From Solirubrobacteraceae bacterium (lineage in GTDB: Bacteria; Actinomycetota; Thermoleophilia; Solirubrobacterales; Solirubrobacteraceae), in NCBI GenBank assembly GCA_025455895.1, contig JALOLQ010000100.1, forward strand, positions 1 through 6,226: a stretch of DNA of 6,226 nt. Direction: 5' to 3'. Both the position numbers and the translations under genes were made by a program. Below the pieces are notes generated by a model. That model was not told the origin of the DNA. It saw only the letters and a program-made list of their open reading frames with translations, and did not search any database. Within the stretch, counting starts at the first letter, position 1; every line of letters begins with the position of its first letter. Of the stretch, positions 1 through 5,088 are shown in pieces.

Positions 1-26
1 GACTGTCGCTGCTTCGGAACGGCCAT
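1..26 (-). CDS. rpmF: Ribosomal protein bL32, N-terminal fragment cut by the window edge
   Basis: Reading the minus strand from the ATG at 26-24 gives MAVPKQRQS before the sequence ends. MAVPK followed by basic and polar residues is the hallmark start of bacterial bL32, a small protein of the large ribosomal subunit. Only eight full codons plus two bases are present, so the call rests on this short match and on context: a YceD/DUF177 gene, the usual partner of rpmF, lies on the same strand at 959-1489. The codons include GTT and CGA, less G/C-biased at the third position than the neighbours, which fits a highly expressed ribosomal gene but is a tiny sample. There is no Shine-Dalgarno sequence before the ATG; a CTACCCT box lies 10 nt upstream instead. 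Any zinc-binding cysteines of bL32 would lie outside the window. Confidence 0.82.
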
Positions 27-36
27 GGAGCGCAAC

Positions 37-42
37 AGGGTA
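37..42 (-). promoter_or_regulatory. Putative -10 box (TACCCT) for rpmF
   Basis: On the minus strand the sequence CTACCCT lies upstream of the rpmF ATG, with 10 nt between the hexamer and the start codon. It matches the TANNNT consensus of actinobacterial primary-sigma -10 elements, and the same heptamer precedes yceD. With a start site about 6-7 nt after the box, the mRNA leader would be only a few nucleotides, so translation would be leaderless or nearly so. I see no convincing -35 element. The box gives rpmF its own promoter, which it would need because an opposite-strand gene separates it from yceD. Confidence 0.55.
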
Positions 43-71
43 GCGGCATCGGCGCGGCCCCGGCGCCGTGC

Positions 72-77
72 TTGACT
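72..77 (+). promoter_or_regulatory. Weak -10-like hexamer before the GNAT gene
   Basis: TTGACT lies exactly 7 nt before the GTG at 85, the same spacing at which good TANNNT boxes precede the minus-strand genes here. It keeps the first and last T, but the strongly conserved second-position A is a T. It could equally be read as a -35 hexamer, but no -10 follows at 16-19 nt. It is listed only as the best available candidate for transcription of the GNAT gene. Confidence 0.2.
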
Positions 78-84
78 TGCGCGC

Positions 85-951
85 GTGCCCGCCCCCGTCC
101 GGATCCGCCCGATGCTCCCGGACGACGCGGGCGCCGTCCTCGCGCTCGCCGGCCGCACGCTGCCGCCGCCTGCGGGCACGGCCGACCCGCGGGCGCTGCG
201 GGCCGGGACGCTCGCGCGCCTCGAGCACCCGTGCCGGACCGACCCCGGCGGCTGCCTGGTCGCCGAGCGCGCGGACGGCTCGCTCGGGGGCGCGGCGCAG
301 GCGATCGTGCGCGAGGGTCTGTGGGGGCTCTCGCTGCTGGCCGTCGACGAGGACCTGCGCGGGCGCGGGGTCGGGCGCGCGCTGCTGGAGCGCTGCCTGG
401 CGCACGGCGCCGGCCCGGCCCACGGACCGGGGCTGATCCTCTCCAGCGAGCACCCGGCGGCCATGCGCCGCTACGCCCGCGCCGGCTTCTCCCTGCATCC
501 GGCGCTCGCCGTCGCGGGGATCCCGGTGCTCGACGCCGCGCCCACGGCCGCGGCGGACGTCGCCGATGCGGGCGCCGCGGGCCTGGCGGCGGCGAACGCG
601 ATCGGCCGCGCGGTGCGCGGCGCCGGCTACGGCGAGGACCTCGCGGTCTGGCTCGACCACGGGGCGCGCCTGCTCGTCGTCGAGGACCGGGCGTTCGCGT
701 GCGCGCGCGAGGGACGGGTGCTGCTCGTGGCGGGCCGCGACGAGCCGGCGGCGGCGCTCGCGCTCTGGGCGGCGATCCTCAGCGCGCCGCGCGGCGCGAC
801 GATCAGCGCGGACTTCCTCACCGCCGGGCAGCAGTGGGCGATCCGGGTCGCGCTCGACGCGCGGCTGGCGCTCAGCCCCGAGGGACCCGTGTGCACGCGC
901 GGGATGGCCGCGCCGCCCGCGCCGTACCTGCCGAGCGGCGCGTGGCTGTGA
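85..951 (+). CDS. GNAT family N-acetyltransferase, probable tandem-domain type
   Basis: This is a 288-residue cytoplasmic protein predicted to move an acetyl group from acetyl-CoA to an amine; the acceptor cannot be told. The N-terminal half (about residues 5-136) is a recognisable GNAT domain. It opens with VRIRPMLPDDA, and motif A, LAVDEDLRGRGVGRALLERC (86-105), carries the acetyl-CoA-binding R92-x-x-G95-x-G97. Motif B-like AAMRRYARAGF ends near residue 135. The C-terminal half (about 185-288, ending YLPSGAWL) looks like a second, degenerate GNAT fold without the pyrophosphate loop, as in many actinobacterial tandem GNATs; this is inference. The start is GTG at 85, because an in-frame TGA at 73-75 excludes anything further upstream and the first residues fit the family; ATG at 112 would cut off the first strand. 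No Shine-Dalgarno sequence is visible. The gene is divergent from rpmF and converges with yceD across a 7-nt gap, splitting that pair. Confidence 0.85.
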   Translation: MPAPVRIRPMLPDDAGAVLALAGRTLPPPAGTADPRALRAGTLARLEHPCRTDPGGCLVAERADGSLGGAAQAIVREGLWGLSLLAVDEDLRGRGVGRALLERCLAHGAGPAHGPGLILSSEHPAAMRRYARAGFSLHPALAVAGIPVLDAAPTAAADVADAGAAGLAAANAIGRAVRGAGYGEDLAVWLDHGARLLVVEDRAFACAREGRVLLVAGRDEPAAALALWAAILSAPRGATISADFLTAGQQWAIRVALDARLALSPEGPVCTRGMAAPPAPYLPSGAWL

Positions 952-958
952 ACGACCG

Positions 959-1489
959 TCAGCCCGAGGCCGGCTCGTCGAACTTCAGCGCGTCGAGCGC
1001 CGCCCAGCGCGGGTCCTTCTCGGGCTCGTGCGCGTGCGCCGGGTCGGCGTTGAGGTTCGCGCCGCAGCGCGGGCACAGCCCCGCGCAGTCCGGCCGGCAG
1101 AGCACCTGCGCGGGCAGGGCGAGCGCAAGCGCGTCGTGCGCCCACCGGCGCACGTCGAGCTCCTCACCGCTGACGTAGGGGCTGTCGAGCTCCTCGCCCC
1201 CGCCGGGCTGGTCCACCTCGCGCACGTCGACCTCGACCTCGGGCGCGGCCGGCTCGAGGCAGCGCATGCACGGGCCGGACAGCGCCGCGCGGAAGCGCAG
1301 CCGCAGCGACCAGCCGTTGTGGATCATCCGGGTCACGTCCAGGCGCACCGGCGCGATCGGCGGATCGGTCAGGTAGCGGTCGCTCCCGAACGTGAACTCG
1401 CCCAGCCGGACCTCGAGGTCCAGGTGCCGTGCCTCGCCGGCGTGGAGCGTCAGGTGCGCGAGGTCGAAGACGTCGGTTCGCGCGGGCAT
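959..1489 (-). CDS. yceD: YceD/DUF177 family protein (23S rRNA accumulation / bL32-associated)
   Basis: This 176-residue protein belongs to the DUF177 (YceD) family, which is linked by genetics in other organisms to 23S rRNA accumulation and is usually encoded directly before rpmF. Visible family features are an N-terminal beta-rich half, the pair C74-M-R-C77 in LSGPCMRCLEP, an acidic middle stretch (residues 91-112), and the C-terminal cluster CRPDCAGLCPRCGANLN (131-147) followed by DPRWAALDALKF. The cysteines C131, C135, C139 and C142, with C74 and C77, suggest metal binding, probably zinc; this is inferred. The ATG at 1489-1487 is supported by a CTACCCT -10 box ending 7 nt upstream, suggesting a leaderless transcript. 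The stop lies only 7 bp from the end of the opposite-strand GNAT gene. Transcripts passing the stop towards rpmF would be antisense to the whole GNAT gene. Family assignment is firm; the exact biochemical role is not known from sequence. Confidence 0.92.
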   Translation of the reverse strand: MPARTDVFDLAHLTLHAGEARHLDLEVRLGEFTFGSDRYLTDPPIAPVRLDVTRMIHNGWSLRLRFRAALSGPCMRCLEPAAPEVEVDVREVDQPGGGEELDSPYVSGEELDVRRWAHDALALALPAQVLCRPDCAGLCPRCGANLNADPAHAHEPEKDPRWAALDALKFDEPASG

Positions 1490-1496
1490 GCGATCG

Positions 1497-1502
1497 AGGG
1501 TA
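1497..1502 (-). promoter_or_regulatory. -10 box (TACCCT) of a probable leaderless yceD promoter
   Basis: On the minus strand CTACCCT is followed by exactly 7 nt and then the yceD ATG. The heptamer is identical to the one before rpmF and fits the TANNNT rule. No purine-rich Shine-Dalgarno sequence lies in the 7 nt (CGATCGC), so transcription probably starts at or next to the A of the ATG. No clear -35 element is visible. Two bases overlap the weak plus-strand TAGAAC candidate for the divergent dehydrogenase operon. Confidence 0.65.
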
Positions 1503-1506
1503 GAAC
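1501..1506 (+). promoter_or_regulatory. Weak -10-like hexamer for the dehydrogenase operon
   Basis: TAGAAC lies 8 nt before the chosen ATG at 1515. It has the TA of TANNNT but ends in C. It is the only A/T-containing stretch in the 25-bp gap between yceD and the dehydrogenase, so the operon promoter must be here, inside the yceD gene, or absent. It overlaps the yceD -10 box by two bases, so the two promoters would compete for polymerase. Confidence 0.3.
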
Positions 1507-1514
1507 CCCCGGTG

Positions 1515-2495
1515 ATGCGCGCGATGGTCCTCGACGAGCCCGGCCGGCCGCTGCGGCTCGCGGAGCTGCCCGACCCCGAGCCCGCGCCGGGTCAGCTGCT
1601 GCTGCGCGTGCTGGCCTGCGGCGTCTGCCGCACCGACGTCCACATCCGTGACGGCGAGGTGACGACGGACGTGCGCCCGATCGTCCCGGGGCACCAGATC
1701 GTCGGGGTCGTCGAGCGCGGCGGTCCCGGGACGAGCACGCCGCCCGGCACGCGGATCGGCGTGCCGTGGCTCGGCTGGACCGACGGGACCTGCCGCTTCT
1801 GCGCGAGCGGCCGCGAGAACCTCTGCGAGGCGGCGCGCTTCACCGGGCTCGACCTGCCCGGCGGCTTCGCGGAGCGGACGGTGGCCGACGAGCGCTTCTG
1901 CTTCGCCCTCCCCGAGGGCTACGGCGACCTCGACGTCGCGCCGCTGCTGTGCGCCGGGCTGATCGGCCACCGGGCGCTGCGGATGACCGGCGACGCGCGG
2001 CGGCTCGGGCTCTACGGGTTCGGCGCGGCCGCGCACGTGATCGCCCAGGTGGCGCTCCACCAGGGCCGGACCGTGCACGCGTTCACGCGCCGCGATGACG
2101 CCGCGGCGCAGGCGTTCGCCCTCGAGCTCGGCTGCGCCTCGGCCGGCGACGCGCTGGCCCCCGGGCCGGAGCCGCTCGACGCGGCGATCGTCTTCGCGCC
2201 GGCGGGCGAGCTCGTGCCCGCCGCGCTGCGTGCGCTCGACCGCGGCGGGGTGGTCGTCTGCGCCGGGATCCACATGAGCGACATCCCGTCGTTCCCGTAC
2301 GCGGACCTGTGGGAGGAGCGCCAGATCCGCTCGGTCGCGAACCTCACGCGCGAGGACGCCCGCGACTTCCTCGCGCTCGCCCCGCGGGTGCCGGTGCGCA
2401 CGACGGTCACGACGTTCCCGCTCGAGCGGGCCGAGGACGCGCTCGCCGCGATCCGCGCCGGGGCGATCGAGGGCGCGGCGGTCCTCGTCCCGTGA
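1515..2495 (+). CDS. Zinc-dependent medium-chain alcohol dehydrogenase (AdhA-like)
   Basis: This 326-residue cytosolic NAD(P)-dependent oxidoreductase should interconvert an alcohol and an aldehyde; the substrate is unknown. Catalytic zinc ligands are visible as C38 (ACGVCRTDVH), H60 (PGHQIVG, with Gln where Glu is usual) and C146 (LLCAGLIGHRAL). The structural zinc lobe, DGTCRFCASGRENLC, has C93, C96 and C104, but the first of the usual four cysteines is replaced by D90. The Rossmann segment LGLYGFGAAAH (164-174) has G168-x-G170-x-x-A173. Overall it resembles mycobacterial AdhA (Rv1862) and related zinc-binding dehydrogenases. GTG at 1512, ATG at 1515 and ATG at 1524 are all in frame; ATG 1515 is chosen because MRAMVLDEPG is the typical family start. 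The stop overlaps the next gene's GTG as GTGA, so the two are probably translationally coupled. It is the first gene of a three-gene redox operon. Confidence 0.9.
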   Translation: MRAMVLDEPGRPLRLAELPDPEPAPGQLLLRVLACGVCRTDVHIRDGEVTTDVRPIVPGHQIVGVVERGGPGTSTPPGTRIGVPWLGWTDGTCRFCASGRENLCEAARFTGLDLPGGFAERTVADERFCFALPEGYGDLDVAPLLCAGLIGHRALRMTGDARRLGLYGFGAAAHVIAQVALHQGRTVHAFTRRDDAAAQAFALELGCASAGDALAPGPEPLDAAIVFAPAGELVPAALRALDRGGVVVCAGIHMSDIPSFPYADLWEERQIRSVANLTREDARDFLALAPRVPVRTTVTTFPLERAEDALAAIRAGAIEGAAVLVP

Positions 2496-2830
2496 GCCGG
2501 GCGCCGCGGGTCGAGCTGCTGTTCTGGGACGGGTGCCCGTCGCACCCGCGCGCGCTGGCGGACCTGCGCGCGGCGGTGGCCGCCGCCGGGCTCGACCCGG
2601 GCCTGATCGAGGTGCGCGAGGTGCCCGACGAGGCCGCCGCCGAGCGCGAGCGGTTTCCCGGCTCACCGACGATCCGCGTGAACGGGCGCGACGTGGTGCC
2701 CGCCGGCGACGAGCCGGTGATGCTCGCCTGCCGCATCTACCACCGCCGTGACGGCCGTATCTCCCCCGTCCCCGATCCCGACGACCTGCGCGCCGCGCTC
2801 GCCGCGGCGCTGACCGAAGGAGCCTCATGA
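2492..2830 (+). CDS. Small thioredoxin-fold protein, single-Cys active site (DF family-like)
   Basis: This 112-residue protein has a thioredoxin/glutaredoxin-like pattern. A first strand, VELLFWDGCPSHPRALADL (7-25), runs into a helix. It carries a lone cysteine, C15, at the usual redox position and then PSH, with no resolving cysteine three residues on. The cis-proline motif is GSPTIRVNG (57-65, P59). A second cysteine, C80, lies in the LACRIYH segment that is characteristic of the small actinobacterial thioredoxin family sometimes annotated 'DF family (seleno)protein'; I recall that label and could not search it. A monothiol redox or metal-binding role is inferred. The start is GTG at 2492, overlapping the dehydrogenase stop (GTGA). 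The stop overlaps the next ATG (ATGA), so the gene is embedded in the operon. The same frame stays open further upstream inside the dehydrogenase, but that part is shadow sequence. Confidence 0.8.
   Translation: MSRAPRVELLFWDGCPSHPRALADLRAAVAAAGLDPGLIEVREVPDEAAAERERFPGSPTIRVNGRDVVPAGDEPVMLACRIYHRRDGRISPVPDPDDLRAALAAALTEGAS
2817..2822 (+). promoter_or_regulatory. Shine-Dalgarno site AAGGAG
   Basis: AAGGAG is a near-perfect anti-16S match 4 nt before the ATG at 2827. It is the only clear Shine-Dalgarno sequence found before a start in this window. It lies inside the 3' end of the preceding gene, which is normal for an internal operon gene with an ATGA overlap. It confirms the start of the thioredoxin-like gene. 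Confidence 0.8.
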
Positions 2831-3357
2831 CCCTCGCCCTCGGCGACCCCCTGCCCGCGTTCGACCTGCCCGCCACCGACGGCACCCGCCACGCGGTGCC
2901 CGGCGAGGCCGCGGCGACGGTCGTCGTCTTCACGTGCAACCACTGCCCGTACGCGCTGGCCTGGCACGAGCGGATCGTGGCCGTCGCCCGCGACTACGCG
3001 GAACGCGGCGTGCGCGTGCTCCAGGTCAACAGCAACGACGCCGAGCGCTACCCGCGCGACTCGCTGGAGGCGATGGCCGAGCGCGTGGCGCGCGACCCGC
3101 AGGCGTGGCCGACGCCCTATCTGCACGACGCCACGCAGGAGGTCGCGCGGGCCTACGGCGCGCAGACGACGCCGGACGTCTTCGTCGCCGGCGCCGACGG
3201 CCGGCTCGCCTACCGCGGCGCGCCCGACGCCGACTGGGAGGACGAGGCGCTCGGCGCCACGTGGCTGCGCGGCGCGCTCGACGCGCTGCTCGCCGGACGG
3301 GCGTGCGAACCCGCGGAGACCAAGCCGGTCGGCTGCTCGATCAAGTGGCGCACGTGA
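2827..3357 (+). CDS. Thioredoxin / AhpC-TSA-like redoxin with CNHC active site
   Basis: This is a 176-residue cytoplasmic redoxin with no signal peptide or membrane segment. It opens with LALGDPLPAFDLPATDG, typical of the redoxin/AhpC superfamily. The active site VVFTCNHCPYALAWHERI (33-50) holds C37 and C40 in a C-N-H-C motif. The cis-proline loop is QTTPDVFV (P116), followed by LAYRGAPDADW. The C-terminus KPVGCSIKWR, with C170, is a conserved signature of this thioredoxin-like family; C160 is a further cysteine. The family presumably performs thiol-disulfide exchange or peroxide reduction; the natural partner is unknown. The ATG is set by AAGGAG just upstream and by the 4-nt overlap with the preceding gene. 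It is the last gene of the operon and is followed by a strong hairpin. Co-expression with a dehydrogenase and a second thioredoxin-fold protein suggests a shared redox task; that is inference. Confidence 0.9.
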   Translation: MTLALGDPLPAFDLPATDGTRHAVPGEAAATVVVFTCNHCPYALAWHERIVAVARDYAERGVRVLQVNSNDAERYPRDSLEAMAERVARDPQAWPTPYLHDATQEVARAYGAQTTPDVFVAGADGRLAYRGAPDADWEDEALGATWLRGALDALLAGRACEPAETKPVGCSIKWRT

Positions 3358-3374
3358 GCGCGTGATCCCCGACC

Positions 3375-3415
3375 CGGGTGAGGTTCCGGGCGCTCGGCGA
3401 CCCGAACCTCATCCG
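3375..3415 (+). terminator. Strong hairpin after the redox operon, probable terminator
   Basis: Positions 3375-3390 pair with 3401-3415 to give 15 base pairs, including one G-U pair (3378/3412), with a single bulged C at 3387 and a 10-nt loop at 3391-3400. It starts 17 bp after the stop of the redoxin gene. No T-rich tract follows, so it is not a textbook intrinsic terminator; GC-rich actinobacteria often lack U-tracts. The G-U pair becomes a C-A mismatch in the minus-strand transcript, so the fold favours the plus-strand RNA. Confidence 0.6.
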
Positions 3416-3432
3416 ATCCTCCGCCCTCAGAG

Positions 3433-3492
3433 CCTGAAGCGGGAGCCCACCGGCACCCCGCGCCCTACTCCCGCGACAGCTCCCGCTTCAGG
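3433..3492. repeat. Perfect 14-bp inverted repeat spanning the ligase stop codon
   Basis: The arm at 3433-3446 (CCTGAAGCGGGAGC) is the exact reverse complement of 3479-3492, with 32 nt between. The inner arm lies inside the acyl-CoA ligase gene and encodes part of its conserved ILKREL ending; the stop codon lies in the loop. In the ligase transcript this would form a stable stem just after the coding end, a possible terminator or mRNA-stabilising structure. No U-tract follows. It may also act on read-through RNA from the plus-strand operon, since the repeat is perfect on both strands. Confidence 0.6.
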
Positions 3493-5075
3493 ATCTTCCC
3501 CGTCGCGTTCCGGGGCAGCTCGTCGAGGAAGAGGATCTCGCGCGGCACCTTGTAGCGCGCGAGGTTCTGCTTGACGTAGTCCTTGAGGTCGTCCTCGGTC
3601 GGGGTCATCCCGTCGACGCCGACGACGAACGCCCGCAGGCGCGCGCCCCACTCCTCGTCGTCGACGCCGACGACGGCGGCCTCGACGATCCCGGGGTGGT
3701 CGGAGAGCAGGTCCTCGACCTCGCGGGGGAAGACGTTCTCGCCGCCGGAGACGATCATCTCGTCGTCGCGGCCGTCGATGAAGAGGCGCCCCTCGGCGTC
3801 GAAGTGGCCGACGTCGCCGGTGGACATGAGGCCCTGGATGACCTCCTTGCCGCCGCCGCCGGTGTAGCCGTCGAACGCCATCTCGTTGCCGACGAAGATC
3901 CGCCCGGTCGTCCCGGGCTCCTCGACCGGCTCGCCGTCGGCGTCGAAGAGCTTCACGATCGTCCCGTAGGGCGGGCGCCCGGCGGTGCCGGGGGCGGCGC
4001 GCAGGTCCTTCGGCCCGGCGATCGTCGCCCAGGCGACCTCGGTCGAGCCGTAGAGGTTGTAGACCACCTCGCCGAAGCGGTCCATCGCGCGCACGGCCAT
4101 CTCGCCGGGCAGCGCGCTGCCGCTCACCGGCACCACCTTGAGGCTCGAGGTGTCGTAGCGGTCGAGCACCTCCGGGTCGAGCTCGAGGATCCGCTGGAGC
4201 ATCACGGGCACGACCACGAGCGCGGTGCAGCGATGGTGGGCGAGCGTCGCGACGGCGTCCTCGGGATCGAAGCGCCGGCGCAGCACGATCGTCGAGCCGA
4301 GCGTCATCGCGATGAGGAAGTGCGCCATCCCCCAGGAGTGGAAGAGCGGCGCGGCGATGTGGGTTGTCTCGCGGGCGTGCAGCGGGATCGCCGAGAGCAG
4401 CGACGCAACCGGCACGAGCGACTGCGGCTGCTTGCGCTGCGCCCCCTTCGGCGTGCCCGTGGTGCCGCTGGTGAGGATGATCACCTTGCCCGGCGCGGCG
4501 GGCGGCGCGAGGTCGCTGAGCGGGAAGTTCTCGCGCAGGTCGTCGAGCGAGGGCGCGCCGTCCGGGTCGGGGGCGTCCTGCCAGGCCACCCAGCGCGGGA
4601 GCCCCTCGGAGGCCTCGCGCACGAACTCGGTGAACTCCTCGTCGTGGACGATCGCCACCGGCTGCTCGCGGCGGCAGACGTCGGTGATCTGCGGCGCGGC
4701 GAACATCGTGTTGAGGTAGAGCGCGTTCGCCCCGAGCTTGCCCGCGGCGACGGAGATGTCGACGAACCAGCGGTGGTTGCGGGTGAGGATCGCGATCCCG
4801 TCGCCCTCCTTCACGCCCTGGACGCGCAGCGCGTGGGCGAGCTGGTTCGTGCGCTCGTGGACCTCGCGGAAGGTGAGCGTGCCGCGCTCGTCGATGATCG
4901 CCGGAGCGTCCGGACGGCGCAGCGCCGAGGCGGAGTACCCGGCGGCGACGGTCGGGCCCCAGCTCTTCAGGACGCGCAGCGCCTTCACGACGCGGACGGG
5001 ATGCTCGGGATGGATCAGCCCGCGGCGGGCGAAGGTGTCGAGGACGAAGGCCGGCGGCGGAAGTCGGGGGCTCAT
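3465..5075 (-). CDS. Acyl-CoA synthetase / long-chain fatty-acid-CoA ligase (FadD-type, ANL superfamily)
   Basis: This 536-residue AMP-forming ligase should activate a carboxylic acid, probably a fatty acid, through an acyl-adenylate to the CoA thioester. The motifs are complete and in order: the P-loop LTSGTTGTPKGA (201-212), the adenine-binding YNLYGSTEV (339-347), STGD (418-421) with the ribose-binding aspartate D421, the hinge GRDDEMIVSGGENVFPREVE (435-454), and the C-terminal NATGKILKREL (523-533) with the catalytic lysine K527. A leading segment of about 50 residues before ALRRPDAPAIIDERGTLTF resembles that of mycobacterial FadD2/FadD12-like proteins. No signal peptide or membrane helix is seen. 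The ATG at 5075-5073 is supported by a TAGGCT box ending exactly 7 nt upstream. That box overlaps the stop codon of the preceding gene, so the ligase may be made both from its own leaderless promoter and by read-through. Chain-length preference cannot be read from sequence. Confidence 0.93.
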   Translation of the reverse strand: MSPRLPPPAFVLDTFARRGLIHPEHPVRVVKALRVLKSWGPTVAAGYSASALRRPDAPAIIDERGTLTFREVHERTNQLAHALRVQGVKEGDGIAILTRNHRWFVDISVAAGKLGANALYLNTMFAAPQITDVCRREQPVAIVHDEEFTEFVREASEGLPRWVAWQDAPDPDGAPSLDDLRENFPLSDLAPPAAPGKVIILTSGTTGTPKGAQRKQPQSLVPVASLLSAIPLHARETTHIAAPLFHSWGMAHFLIAMTLGSTIVLRRRFDPEDAVATLAHHRCTALVVVPVMLQRILELDPEVLDRYDTSSLKVVPVSGSALPGEMAVRAMDRFGEVVYNLYGSTEVAWATIAGPKDLRAAPGTAGRPPYGTIVKLFDADGEPVEEPGTTGRIFVGNEMAFDGYTGGGGKEVIQGLMSTGDVGHFDAEGRLFIDGRDDEMIVSGGENVFPREVEDLLSDHPGIVEAAVVGVDDEEWGARLRAFVVGVDGMTPTEDDLKDYVKQNLARYKVPREILFLDELPRNATGKILKRELSRE

Positions 5076-5082
5076 CGTCCCG

Positions 5083-5088
5083 AGCCTA
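5083..5088 (-). promoter_or_regulatory. -10 box (TAGGCT) before the acyl-CoA ligase, overlapping the upstream stop
   Basis: On the minus strand CTAGGCT is followed by 7 nt (CGGGACG) and then the ligase ATG. The TAG of the hexamer is also the stop codon of the unknown gene upstream. This fits TANNNT and has the same spacing as the boxes before yceD and the unknown gene. The spacer GGGA could be a poor Shine-Dalgarno sequence, so a leadered alternative cannot be excluded. Because the stop codon supplies the TAG, chance is more likely here than at the other boxes. Confidence 0.45.

Noticed and set aside
72..77. TTGACT as a consensus -35 element driving the GNAT gene
   Set aside because: No -10-like hexamer is found 16-19 nt downstream, and that position would already be inside the coding sequence. 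It is kept only as a weak -10-like candidate.
1392..1514. Longer dehydrogenase reading frame starting at 1392
   Set aside because: The extra 41 residues would overlap the yceD start and are unlike any dehydrogenase N-terminus. MRAMVLDEPG at 1515 is the typical start.
566..1651. A 361-codon plus-strand frame bridging the GNAT gene, yceD and the start of the dehydrogenase
   Set aside because: The product is Arg/Ala-rich with no domain, and it conflicts with three well-supported genes.
1164..2939. A 591-codon open frame on the minus strand opposite the dehydrogenase operon
   Set aside because: Its translation is low-complexity, dominated by Arg, Ala, Gly and Pro, and matches no family. It is the shadow of the dehydrogenase and thioredoxin genes in GC-rich DNA, where stop codons are rare.
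2827..3357. Possible selenocysteine in the thioredoxin-fold genes
   Set aside because: Both active-site positions of the CNHC protein and the C15 position of the small protein are TGC codons, and no in-frame TGA occurs before the true stops.
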